Origin: CAVUWL01 sp963700105
GTDB lineage: Bacteria; Actinomycetota; Thermoleophilia; Solirubrobacterales; 70-9
Direction of reading: 5' to 3'
Assembly (NCBI GenBank): GCA_963700105.1
Contig: CAVOWL010000005.1
Coordinates: 248,001-312,000 of the forward strand
DNA: 64,000 bases
The stretch's first letter is position 1; every line of letters begins with the position of its first letter. The notes beneath the pieces were generated by a model. The model was not told the origin of the DNA. It did no database searches and worked only from the letters and a program-made list of their open reading frames with translations. Of this stretch, positions 50,287 to 58,369 are shown piece by piece. Both the position numbers and the translations under genes were made by a program.

Positions 50287-51759
50287 TCAATCCGCGGCGG
50301 CTGCCTCGCGCAGGGAGGCGATGTCTGCCAGCTGATCATCGACCCAGTCGCCGGGATTGCGGGAGAAGATGATCTCCTTGAGGCGCTGGGCTCGGACCCG
50401 CTTTTGCTCGGGGTCCATGGTCAGGGCCCGGTAGATCGCGTCGGCTTGCTCCTGGATGTCGAAGGGGTTGACCGAGAGCGCGCAATCGGCCAGCTCCTGA
50501 TGGGAGCCGGTGTTCTCAGACAGCATCAGAACTCCGTCGCGGGTATTCACCGCCGGGGCCTCCTTGGCGACCAGATTCATCCCGTCAAAGAGCGAATTGA
50601 CCATCAGCAGGTCGAAATGCTTGTAGCGGGCGACGGCGTCGTGGAAGTTCTCATAGATCTTCAGGTCGATTGGCATCCAATCGGTGGTGCCGTGGCGGTG
50701 GTTTACGACCGCGACCAGGGCCTCGATCCGCTCCAGGTACTCCGCGTACTCGGGGACATCCTGGCGCGAGGGCTGCAGGTGGGCAATGAAGGTGACCTCT
50801 TCGCGAAACTCCGGATGCTGGGTTAGGAAGGTGTCAAAGGAGGTGAAGCCACGCAGGACGTTCTTTGAGAGGTCGGCCCGATCGACCCGGATGATCAGGT
50901 ATTTGCGGCGCCGCTCGAGCACCTCGCGCTCGGCCACCGCGACCTCGGGGGATTCGGCCGCGCGCGCAAGCCGCTCGGCATCGATTGAGAGCGGGTAGGC
51001 CCGCGCCAGCGTCTCGGCGCCGTTGTGGCGCACCCGTCCAGCTTCATAGTCAACGTCGGCCTCGAGTAATTCGTCGCAACAGCGCAGGAAGTTGATGCAG
51101 TAGGCGTGCGTGTGAAAGCCGATGATGTCGTTGGCGAGCATGCCCTCAAAGATCGCCTCTCGGATTCGTCCCGGCAGAATCCGCCAGCTGTCGGGCTGAG
51201 ACCAGGGGATGTGTACGAAGTGGTGGAGGAAGACGTCGGGTCGCTGCGCGCGGATCATTCCCGGGGCGGTGTAGAGGTGATAGTCGTGCAGCATCACCAG
51301 GGGCCGGTCCTTACCCTCGATCTGGGCGAGCACGGCACGGGCGATGTCGCGGTTGACAGTCTGGTAGCCGAAATCCCAAGCGTCGAGCTCCTCCTGACGA
51401 ATGTCGGGGGCGTTGGAGAGATCCCAGAGGTAGTGCTGGATGAACCAGAGAATCGGGTTGGCGATCACGTTGTAGAAGCGATCGAAGGCCTCGGCATCGC
51501 TGTCGACCATCAGGACGCGGTAGTCGATCCCATCGATCGAGAGCTCGACCGGGCCGCCCTGTTCCTCCGAGACGACGACGTCCTCATCGGTCATCGCCGA
51601 GGCAATCCAAAGCGCGTCGCGGTGAGAGACGAGGCCGGCGATCGCGGTGACCAGCCCGCCGCCGCCACGACGCACCGTTCGCTGCCCATCCTCGCCGCGC
51701 TCAAACTGCGCCGGCCCACGGTTTGAGACGATGATCAGAGGATCGGAACCGTCGGGCAT
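50287..51759 (-). CDS. otsA: Trehalose-6-phosphate synthase (GT20 family)
   Basis: Makes trehalose-6-phosphate from a nucleotide glucose and glucose-6-phosphate. 490 residues. N-terminal IIVSNRGPAQFERGEDG (about 9-25), RRGGGGLVTAIAGL (about 30-43), WFIQHYLWDLSNAP, LHDYHLYTAPGMIR (near 156-169), HFVHIPWSQPDSWRILPG, GFHTHAYCINFLRC, RVDRADLSKNVLRGF and the donor-side ENTGSHQEL (near 430). It is in tandem with TreT, 30 bp apart. No otsB phosphatase gene is in the window. A glucosylglycerol-phosphate type function is possible, since not every synthase residue was checked. Confidence 0.85.
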   Translation of the reverse strand: MPDGSDPLIIVSNRGPAQFERGEDGQRTVRRGGGGLVTAIAGLVSHRDALWIASAMTDEDVVVSEEQGGPVELSIDGIDYRVLMVDSDAEAFDRFYNVIANPILWFIQHYLWDLSNAPDIRQEELDAWDFGYQTVNRDIARAVLAQIEGKDRPLVMLHDYHLYTAPGMIRAQRPDVFLHHFVHIPWSQPDSWRILPGRIREAIFEGMLANDIIGFHTHAYCINFLRCCDELLEADVDYEAGRVRHNGAETLARAYPLSIDAERLARAAESPEVAVAEREVLERRRKYLIIRVDRADLSKNVLRGFTSFDTFLTQHPEFREEVTFIAHLQPSRQDVPEYAEYLERIEALVAVVNHRHGTTDWMPIDLKIYENFHDAVARYKHFDLLMVNSLFDGMNLVAKEAPAVNTRDGVLMLSENTGSHQELADCALSVNPFDIQEQADAIYRALTMDPEQKRVRAQRLKEIIFSRNPGDWVDDQLADIASLREAAAAD

Positions 51760-51765
51760 GGGCCA

Positions 51766-51771
51766 ACCCTA
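51766..51771 (-). promoter_or_regulatory. Possible -10 box of the TPS gene (leaderless layout)
   Basis: On the minus strand TAGGGT lies 6 nt before the ATG at 51759, within the short gap behind the treT stop codon. Confidence 0.45.
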
Positions 51772-51788
51772 CCCGGCGCAATGAGCCT

Positions 51789-53030
51789 TTAGGTATCGAG
51801 TTCGGTGAACAGCTCGAGCCAGTCGCGCAGCAGGCGCGGGGAGAGGAACTGACGACGGGCGTGCTCCTTGCCGGCACGCCCCAGCCGCTTGCCGAGCTCG
51901 GGATCGGCAAGGATCTCGATACAGCGCACCGCGCACTCGGGCGCGGAGTCAACGAGGAAGCCGCTCTCGCCGTCGGCGATCTGCAGCGGGATGCCGCCGA
52001 CGTTGCCGGCGACGGTCGGCCTTCCCTTCCAAAGCGCCTCGGTGACGGTCAGCCCAAAACCCTCCCGGATCGACTTCTGCAGGCAGACGTCGGATTGGGA
52101 CTGAAACGCGTTGACCTCGATCGCGCCGACGTTATTGAGGTTGTTGAGGATCTTTATATCGGGGTCTCCGCCCGCGTACTCGAAGGTTTTTTGGAAGAAA
52201 TCCCAGCCCTCCGGATCATCCGTCGCCATCGAGCCGACCAGCGCCAGTTGCACCTCGGGGATCTCCCTGGTCACGTCGCGGTAGGCATCGATCACCCCCA
52301 TCGGGTCCTTCCAGGGATCAAAGCGAGAGACCTGGGTGATCAGGGGGCGGTCGACATCGATCCCGAACTGGCTGCAGACAAAGGCGGCGTCATCGGGGGA
52401 GAAGGCCATGTTCTTGGGGGAGAGTGGATCGATCGCGGGGGGGATGATCCGCACTCCGTCGCGGCCGTGGTCAACTCCGGCCGGGACGTAGGCCGGCATA
52501 TGCCAGACGGTCGCGTCGTAGCCCTTGATCAGCGGCAGCAGCCGAGCGATCGGCGCCGGGTTTGGCTCAGAGAGGTCGATGTGGCAGCGCCAGATCCAGT
52601 GACGGCTCTTCGCCCGGGCGCCGCGCTGCAGGCCGATCGGCTGCGGATCGTGGACGATGACGGTGTCCCATTCACCCTGCAGTCCCTCGGCGTTTAGCTC
52701 GTTGATCTCGTCAAAGAGTGCCCACTGATCCTCACTGAGGGTCTCCTCGGCGCCCTGCAGGGAGTTGTGCAACAGCTTGGTCGCGTTGAAGAACTCCTCT
52801 TTACCGAAGATCACCTGCCAGTGCGCGTCGAGGCCGACGTCGCGCATCAAGGGAACGATCGTGTAGAGAATCTCCGAAACGCCACCGCCAAATGCGGTGG
52901 CGCTGACGTGCAGGATCCGTTGACCTTTGAGCGGCTCCGCCAGCGCCCGGATTCTTTCCGCCAGCTCTTTGCCGGCGATGTGGGTGTAGTCGGCCAGGGA
53001 CTTCTGGCCGAGAGCGACTTCCTGAAGCAC
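51789..53030 (-). CDS. treT: Trehalose synthase TreT (GT4, ADP/NDP-glucose + glucose)
   Basis: Joins an activated glucose directly to glucose, giving trehalose with no phosphate step. 413 residues, GTG 53030. Landmarks are ILHVSATAFGGGVSEILYTI (about 39-58), VIHDPQ-type VIVHDPQPIGL (near 125), WRCHIDLSEPN (near 147-157), IIPPAIDPLSPKNM, QVSRFDPWKDPMGVIDAYRD (near 237-256), and the donor site KSIREGFGLTVTEALWKGRP (near 335-354). It is the first of the two-gene trehalose run. Having both TreT and TPS is unusual, since each can make trehalose from different substrates. Confidence 0.9.
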   Translation of the reverse strand: MLQEVALGQKSLADYTHIAGKELAERIRALAEPLKGQRILHVSATAFGGGVSEILYTIVPLMRDVGLDAHWQVIFGKEEFFNATKLLHNSLQGAEETLSEDQWALFDEINELNAEGLQGEWDTVIVHDPQPIGLQRGARAKSRHWIWRCHIDLSEPNPAPIARLLPLIKGYDATVWHMPAYVPAGVDHGRDGVRIIPPAIDPLSPKNMAFSPDDAAFVCSQFGIDVDRPLITQVSRFDPWKDPMGVIDAYRDVTREIPEVQLALVGSMATDDPEGWDFFQKTFEYAGGDPDIKILNNLNNVGAIEVNAFQSQSDVCLQKSIREGFGLTVTEALWKGRPTVAGNVGGIPLQIADGESGFLVDSAPECAVRCIEILADPELGKRLGRAGKEHARRQFLSPRLLRDWLELFTELDT

Positions 53031-53066
53031 CCGCGGAGTTCTACCTGTCGCAGCGGCGCGGGGACT

Positions 53067-54239
53067 TCAGCCGCTCGGGACCTTTTCAGGGCGCTTGCCG
53101 AGGGTCACCTCGACGCTTCGCTTCTGGCCGTCGCGAAGGATCGTCAGCGTCACCTTCTGCCCCGGGGCGTAGGCGGCTGTGTAGCGGGCGAGATCGTCGG
53201 GCCCGATCACCGGGTGACCGTCGATCGCGATGATTACGTCACCCCCGGTGCGGTACTCGGCCGCTTGGAAGCGAACCTTTGTGTTACCCCCCCTCAAGCC
53301 GGCCTTGGCAGCGGGTCCGCCGGGGACCACGTCGGCGAGCAGGCCGCCGTAGCGGGTGGGCAGGCCGAGCCTGGCGGCGAGTTGGGGGTAGAGGGCCTGG
53401 CTGGCGACCCCCAGATAGGCATATTCAGCCTTGCCCTTGGCGGCAAGCTGGATGATCGAGCGCTTCACCGCTGAGATCGGCACGGCGAAGCCGACGCCGT
53501 CATTGGCGCCGGACTCGGTCTCGATTTGCTGGTTGATGCCGATCACGCGGGCGTTGGCTTCGAGTAGGGGTCCGCCCGAATTACCGGGGTTGATCGAGGC
53601 ATCGGTTTGGATCGCCCCCTCAATCTGGAATTGGGTCAGCGATTTCACCGAGCGGTCGGTTGCCGAGACGACCCCGACCGAGAGGGACTGCTGCTCGCCG
53701 AAGGGACTGCCGATCGCCGCAACGGGCTGGCCGACGACGAGGGTGTGGTCATTGCCGAGTGCGAGCGGATGAAGGTGAAGCCCGGCGGGTGGCTTGACCT
53801 TGATCAAGGCGACGTCGACGAAGGGGTCAAAGCCGATGATCTTCGCCGGCACCACTTCGCGGTTTGTGAATTCGACGAAGACGGCCCGGGCGGGCCTGCG
53901 GGTACCGCCGGTTTCATTGGTCACCACGTGGGCGTCGGTGACGATCTCACCGCTCGTGTTGAGAATGAAGCCGGAGCCCTCTGCGGCGCTCGGACCACCC
54001 CCCAACGAGGCTTCTGAGCTGTCGAAAATTGAGCGGATCGTGACCACGCCGGGGGAGGCTTCGCGGAAGACGCGGGCAGCGTCGAAGCCATTTTCTGCGG
54101 TCTCGACGATCACCTGGGGCGATGAGGACTTGCCGGGGCTGGAAGGACTCGAGGCGCTGGGGCTCGAGCCGGAACTGCCGCAGCCGCTGAGCGCCACCGC
54201 CACCGCCAGGGCAGCGACCCAACCCACACCCCGCCTCAC
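53067..54239 (-). CDS. HtrA/DegP-type serine protease lipoprotein with one PDZ domain
   Basis: A periplasm-side quality-control protease. 390 residues, GTG in a 4-nt overlap with the histidine kinase stop. The signal peptide ends in the lipobox LSGC, followed by a serine-rich linker. The catalytic triad is present: His in TDAHVVTNE (near 106), Asp in FVDVALIKVKP (near 147) and Ser in NPGNSGGPLL (near 224). One PDZ domain covers about 280-385 (GGLLADVVPGGPAAKAGLRG). Being in one operon with a two-component system suggests cell-envelope stress response, like MprAB-PepD of mycobacteria. Confidence 0.93.
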   Translation of the reverse strand: MRRGVGWVAALAVAVALSGCGSSGSSPSASSPSSPGKSSSPQVIVETAENGFDAARVFREASPGVVTIRSIFDSSEASLGGGPSAAEGSGFILNTSGEIVTDAHVVTNETGGTRRPARAVFVEFTNREVVPAKIIGFDPFVDVALIKVKPPAGLHLHPLALGNDHTLVVGQPVAAIGSPFGEQQSLSVGVVSATDRSVKSLTQFQIEGAIQTDASINPGNSGGPLLEANARVIGINQQIETESGANDGVGFAVPISAVKRSIIQLAAKGKAEYAYLGVASQALYPQLAARLGLPTRYGGLLADVVPGGPAAKAGLRGGNTKVRFQAAEYRTGGDVIIAIDGHPVIGPDDLARYTAAYAPGQKVTLTILRDGQKRSVEVTLGKRPEKVPSG

Positions 54240-55306
54240 GAGCGCGCCTGCGATTTGGCGGCGAGGGGAAGCGGGGCAGCGGGTACTGGATCGGGGGGCA
54301 GGTCCAGGGTGAAGGCGGTGAAGCGCTTGCTGGAGGTGATAGCGATTCGTCCGTCCATCCGTTGGGCCAGCTCCCTGGCAATCGCGAGACCTAGTCCTGA
54401 ACCTCCCGCCGAATCGGCGGTGTAGAAGCGCTCAAAGACGCGCCCCTGCACACGGCGGGGGATTCCCGACCCCTCGTCGGAGACGGTCAGCTCAGCTCGG
54501 CGGTTTTCGGAGTAGGTGGTCACGGTCACCTTGGTGCCCTCGGGGGTGTGGGTGAGGGCGTTGTCGAGCAGGATACGGATGATCTGGCGAACCCGATCTG
54601 GGTCGGCGCGGGCGACGGCGGGGCGATCGGGCGTGCGCAGCTCCAAACGGGAGCCGCGTCGGTCGGCGCGAGGACCGAACTCGCGGGCCACCTCACGGGC
54701 CAGGGAGCCGAGGTCGACGCCGCGGGGCTGCATCACCATCGCTCCTGCATCGAGCTGGGAGAGATCCAAGAGGTCCGCGGTCAGCTTCGTCAGCCGGTCA
54801 ATCTGCTGGCGCATGGTGTGGACAAACTCGTCTCGCTCCTGTGGGCTGGGGTCCTCCTCTTCGAGCAGCTCGATGAAGCCGCCGAGGCTGAAGATCGGGG
54901 TTCGAAGCTCGTGCGACGCGTTGGCGATGAACTGCTTGCGAGCGCTGTCGAGCTCGGCCAGGCGACGCTGCATCTCGTTGAAGGTACGGGCCAGCTGGCC
55001 GAGCTGGCCGGCCGAGGCGATCGGGATCTGGGTCTCAAAATTGCCATCGGCAACTTTGCTGGCAGCGTCTTGGAAACGCGAGATGTAGCCACCCGTCATC
55101 TTCGCGACGTAGACGCCGACGGCGAGTGTCAAGACGAGCGCGATCAACCCCCCGGCGATCATCTGTCCCTTGACCTGGGAGATGCTGTGCGCGGTCGGGC
55201 TGATCCCGAAGACGTAGACGTAGACGACGACGAGCGTCCCCACGCAGATGGCCACCGCGGTCACCGTGATCCTGCTGCCGAGGCTGGTCAGGCGGAGCCG
55301 GCGCAT
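54236..55306 (-). CDS. Sensor histidine kinase with HAMP domain
   Basis: Senses an envelope signal and phosphorylates the response regulator encoded before it. 356 residues. Two helices (ITVTAVAICVGTLVVVYVYV and MIAGGLIALVLTLAVGVYVA) with only a short outer loop, so it probably senses within the membrane or by a partner. HAMP near 80-125, H-box FIANASHELRTPIFSLGGF (near 128-146, His at HELRTP), N-box RILLDNALTHTPEG, G1 SDEGSGIP, and G2 SGLGLAIA. It begins immediately after the regulator stop, and the HtrA start overlaps its own stop by 4 nt. Confidence 0.95.
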   Translation of the reverse strand: MRRLRLTSLGSRITVTAVAICVGTLVVVYVYVFGISPTAHSISQVKGQMIAGGLIALVLTLAVGVYVAKMTGGYISRFQDAASKVADGNFETQIPIASAGQLGQLARTFNEMQRRLAELDSARKQFIANASHELRTPIFSLGGFIELLEEEDPSPQERDEFVHTMRQQIDRLTKLTADLLDLSQLDAGAMVMQPRGVDLGSLAREVAREFGPRADRRGSRLELRTPDRPAVARADPDRVRQIIRILLDNALTHTPEGTKVTVTTYSENRRAELTVSDEGSGIPRRVQGRVFERFYTADSAGGSGLGLAIARELAQRMDGRIAITSSKRFTAFTLDLPPDPVPAAPLPLAAKSQARS

Positions 55307-56002
55307 CTACTCCCTGAAGCGGTAGCCGACGCCACGCACGGTGAAGAGGAACTCGGGTTCCTTGGGGTCGGTCTCGAGCTTCTCCCGCAGGTGTCGGATG
55401 TGGACGTCGACGGTGCGGGGGTCGCGGTACTCAGAATCCCCCCAAACATGTTCGAGCAGAGTCTCGCGGCTCAGAACTCGCCCCGGGGAGCGGGCGAGCG
55501 CGCCAAGGATCTCAAACTCAACGTAGGTGACGCGGACCTCCTCACCACGCAGGGTGACCATCCGGCGCCCGAAGTCGATCGTCAACTCGCCGCTTTCGAT
55601 CGCCTCCTCGTCGGGGAGCTCGCTGATCATGCGCGAGCGACGCAGCGCGGCCTTGACCCGGCTGCGGAACTCTCGCATCGAGAAGGGCTTGGTGATGTAG
55701 TCATCGGCGCCAAGCTCCAGGCCCGCGACCTTGTCGGTCTCGCTGCCCTTAGCGGTGAGCATGATGATCGGGACCTGGCTGCGGGAGCGAAGCTGGCGGC
55801 AGACCTCGATTCCGTCCAACTTGGGCAGCATCAGGTCGAGAATGACGAGGTCGAACCGACCCTCGTCAAAGCGCCGCAGCGCCTCGGAGCCATCAAGGGC
55901 GGAGGTAACGTGGTAGCCGTCCTTTCGAAGTGGGTAGCTGAGCAGGGTCTGGATCGACTGCTCGTCGTCGACGAGGAGGATTCGGGTGGAGCCGGTGGGC
56001 AT
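55307..56002 (-). CDS. OmpR-family response regulator
   Basis: DNA-binding regulator of the two-component pair. 231 residues from ATG 56002, chosen because TACATT stands 6 nt before it. Receiver domain with ILLVDDEQSIQ (near 8-18), phosphorylated Asp in LVILDLMLPKLDG (near 52) and Lys in IMLTAKGSETD. The winged-helix output domain has VEFEILGALARSPGRVLSRE, VWGDSEYRDPRTVDVHIRHL and GVGYRFRE, the OmpR/PhoB set. The operon with kinase and HtrA protease resembles MprAB-PepD. Confidence 0.96.
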   Translation of the reverse strand: MPTGSTRILLVDDEQSIQTLLSYPLRKDGYHVTSALDGSEALRRFDEGRFDLVILDLMLPKLDGIEVCRQLRSRSQVPIIMLTAKGSETDKVAGLELGADDYITKPFSMREFRSRVKAALRRSRMISELPDEEAIESGELTIDFGRRMVTLRGEEVRVTYVEFEILGALARSPGRVLSRETLLEHVWGDSEYRDPRTVDVHIRHLREKLETDPKEPEFLFTVRGVGYRFRE

Positions 56003-56008
56003 CAACAA

Positions 56009-56014
56009 AATGTA
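56009..56014 (-). promoter_or_regulatory. Possible -10 box of the two-component/HtrA operon (leaderless layout)
   Basis: On the minus strand TACATT lies 6 nt before the ATG at 56002. The divergent small gene starts at 56068, so both promoters would share this short gap. Confidence 0.5.
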
Positions 56015-56067
56015 CTTGGACGCATGTGCTAGTACTCAGAACTAATGATTGAGGGTAGGTAGTCGAT

Positions 56068-56262
56068 ATGTCCTCCAGAATGAAACAGATACAGCTGAAG
56101 AGCCTGGTAGAGGCGGGTCGCTACCGGCCCGAGCCGGCGCTGGTGGCGGAAGCGATGCTGCAGAGAAGGGCAGTGCGCGAGCTACTGATCAGCTGGCCAT
56201 CCCCGCTCAGCGCAGCTGATCAAACCCACCGCACGCCAGCCTCTGACCGCCGGGTAGCCTGA
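56068..56262 (+). CDS. Small protein with FlgM-like C-terminal motif
   Basis: 64 residues. QLKSLVEAGRYRPEPALVAE and AMLQRRAVRELL (about 9-41) fit the pattern of the FlgM family C-terminus (GxYxxxPxxVAxAML), which binds sigma-28. The N-terminal part of FlgM is missing. No flagellar gene is in the window, so it may have another small-protein role or be a relic. ATG 56068; the last 56 nt overlap the convergent thiL gene. Divergent from the two-component operon. Confidence 0.45.
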   Translation: MSSRMKQIQLKSLVEAGRYRPEPALVAEAMLQRRAVRELLISWPSPLSAADQTHRTPASDRRVA

Positions 56263-57193
56263 TCTCTAAACCCTCCCCGGCGAGGACCTGGCCGATCTCG
56301 GTTAGGTGGGTTTCACCGTCTTTCAGCGCCGCCGCCGCAGCGGGTAGGCAATCTCTTGGCAATGTCGCGAGCAACTCGTAGTCCTCGCCGCCACCGACGG
56401 CCAGGCGCAGCGGATCGCGGCCGGCTGCGGCGGCAACCTCCGCCACCCCGGCGGCGATCGGCAGAGCGCTGGCCTCGATATTCAGGTGAGCAGCGCTGGC
56501 CTCGGCGATATGTCGCGCGTCCCCCCCGAGTCCATCGCTGAGGTCAATCATCGCCGACGCACCGCTAGCCGCAAGGGCCCTGCCGGCCTGAAGCCGCGGC
56601 CACGGTTCGATTTGGCGAGCGCGCAGGGCCGCCGCGACCTCGGGGGCAATCGATGCGAGCAGCGAGGGCTCCTCGAGCAGCAGGAGTCCGGCCGCGGCGG
56701 CGCCGATCTCTCCGGTCAGAACCACCGCATCGCCGTCGCGAGCGCCGTCGCGAGCGATCAGTGCCTCGGGGCTAGGGGCGTGACCGACCACGGTTATCGC
56801 GAGGCTGAGTACGGGCGCTCGGGTCAGGTCGCCACCGGCAAGCGTGGTCTTGGTCTCCTGAGCCACCGCCGCGATCGCGTCTATCAGCTCCAGGCAGCCA
56901 TCCTCATCGAGATCTCTAGGCACTCCCAACGCGAGGTAGGCCTCTCCCGGTTCAGCGCCCATCGCGGCGAGGTCAGAGAGTGCTGCTGCCAGCGCCTTTC
57001 GCCCAATCTGGGCAAGGCTTAGCTGATCGCGGCGGAAGTGGACTCCGTCGACGATCGCATCCACCGAGGTCGCGGTGACTGCCCCCGGCACGGTGATCGC
57101 GGCGTCATCGCCGATTCCCAGTCGGACTCGTGGCCCGACCGGTGCCAGCCGTTCTCGAACCCGCGCCAGCAGCTCGAACTCGCCCATACGCAT
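56207..57193 (-). CDS. thiL: Thiamine-monophosphate kinase
   Basis: Phosphorylates thiamine monophosphate to the active cofactor. About 328 residues from ATG 57193; ATG 57187 is equally possible and an upstream frame is not used. GEFELLARVRERL, then VRLGIGDDAAIT (about 22-33), TSVDAIVDGVHFRRDQLSL (metal site), KALAAALSDLAAMGAEPGEA, GGDLTRAPVL, VVLTGEIGAAAAGLLLLE, MIDLSDGLGGDARHIAEAS and GGGEDYELLATLP complete the family. It converges with the small FlgM-like gene and is divergent from the UPF0104 gene. Confidence 0.95.
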   Translation of the reverse strand: MRMGEFELLARVRERLAPVGPRVRLGIGDDAAITVPGAVTATSVDAIVDGVHFRRDQLSLAQIGRKALAAALSDLAAMGAEPGEAYLALGVPRDLDEDGCLELIDAIAAVAQETKTTLAGGDLTRAPVLSLAITVVGHAPSPEALIARDGARDGDAVVLTGEIGAAAAGLLLLEEPSLLASIAPEVAAALRARQIEPWPRLQAGRALAASGASAMIDLSDGLGGDARHIAEASAAHLNIEASALPIAAGVAEVAAAAGRDPLRLAVGGGEDYELLATLPRDCLPAAAAALKDGETHLTEIGQVLAGEGLEIRLPGGQRLACGGFDQLR

Positions 57194-57249
57194 ATTCTCG
57201 CGGCTGGGCGTGGACGAGCACCCGGCGCTCTCACTAAGGTCAGAAAGAC

Positions 57250-58320
57250 GTGGAGCAGCGTCAGCCACTTTTGCATCGGATCGGTGAGGCCGCGGCGCGC
57301 TTCGGGACGCGGCCGCCGCGTAGTCGCCGCCTGCGCCTTGCCCTGCAGCTCGGCCTGGCGCTGATCATCATCGGCTTCCTCGTCCTCACGGTTATCAGCC
57401 AGTGGTCAGAAATCCAAAGCAAGGGCGTTCACTTCCATGGACTGTGGCTGATTCCAGCAATGGTCGTTCTGCCCTGCTTTTACGCGCTGAGCGCGCTCGG
57501 TTGGGATTTCACCCTGCGCTTCCTTGGCTACCGGATTGGGGTCGGTCGGGCCCAGGTTGCCTGGGGCCAGCCGCTGCTTGCCCGCTACGTACCGGGCAGC
57601 GTCTTATACGTGCTCGGTCGGGTGCTGCTCTCAGAGCGGGCCGGGGTTCCGCGGCGAATCGCGATAGCCAGCATCGTCTACGAACAGGCGATCTCAGCGA
57701 CTTCGGCGATCATCGTCGCTGCCTACTTCATCATCAACCATCCGGATCTGCAGGGACAGCCCCTGCGTTGGGCGGTCCTGGTGCTGATCCCTATCGCGCT
57801 GGTGCTCTTGCATCCCCGCATCTTCGGACCGTTGAGCAACCGGGTGATGCGGGCCTTCGGACGTGAACCCCTTCCCGCCGTGATCTCGCTGCGCGGAGTG
57901 ATCGCTCTGGTCGTCTTTTACTCGCTCAACTGGGGGGTCGTGGCGGTTGGCATCTACTGCGTCGCGCGTTCGGTCAGCACGATCCCGCTCAACGACATCC
58001 TGATCGTCGGCTCCGCTCAGGCGATCGGCTACTTCGCCGCCTTGGTCACCCTCGTCGCCCCGGCCGGCCTTGGGGTTCGCGATGCCGCCTTTGCCTGGGC
58101 AGTGAAGGCTGCGGTTCCGGGGGAAAGCTTCGCGGTCGCCTCGCTGATTGCCCTCGCGGTCAGGGCAGTGCTAACCCTGGTCGAGGTGATCTTTGTGGGT
58201 GTCGTCACCGCGCTTGGCCGCCGGCAGGGTTGGAGCATTCCCACCGGGGTTCTGCACCCCTCCCCCCAAGAGAAGGCAGCAGGTCCGGAGGCCGGGGGCC
58301 CCTCTCCCGAGATCCTCTGA
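57250..58320 (+). CDS. Lysylphosphatidylglycerol synthase-like membrane protein (UPF0104/AglD family)
   Basis: Polytopic membrane protein of the flippase-like family found next to polyprenyl-linked glycosylation or lipid-modifying enzymes. 356 residues from GTG 57250. About eight helices (LALQLGLALIIIGFLVLTVI, LWLIPAMVVLPCFYALSALG, AIIVAAYFIINHP, VLVLIPIALVLLHPRI and others). Family motifs are RYVPGSVLYVLGRVLLSERA (about 115-134) and APAGLGVRDAAFAWAVKAAV (near 271-290). The lysyltransferase domain of MprF is absent. It is convergent with the MptB-like glycosyltransferase gene, so the pair may serve one glycolipid pathway. Confidence 0.88.
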   Translation: MEQRQPLLHRIGEAAARFGTRPPRSRRLRLALQLGLALIIIGFLVLTVISQWSEIQSKGVHFHGLWLIPAMVVLPCFYALSALGWDFTLRFLGYRIGVGRAQVAWGQPLLARYVPGSVLYVLGRVLLSERAGVPRRIAIASIVYEQAISATSAIIVAAYFIINHPDLQGQPLRWAVLVLIPIALVLLHPRIFGPLSNRVMRAFGREPLPAVISLRGVIALVVFYSLNWGVVAVGIYCVARSVSTIPLNDILIVGSAQAIGYFAALVTLVAPAGLGVRDAAFAWAVKAAVPGESFAVASLIALAVRAVLTLVEVIFVGVVTALGRRQGWSIPTGVLHPSPQEKAAGPEAGGPSPEIL

Positions 58321-58369
58321 GGGGGGCTTCCCGTTCTTGATGTCATGGCTATAGATGCTGCCGTCGTTG

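Noticed and set aside
54548..56032. A 494-residue open frame antisense to the histidine kinase and response regulator.
   Set aside because: The minus-strand genes have complete domain motifs here. The antisense translation has none and no ribosome site.
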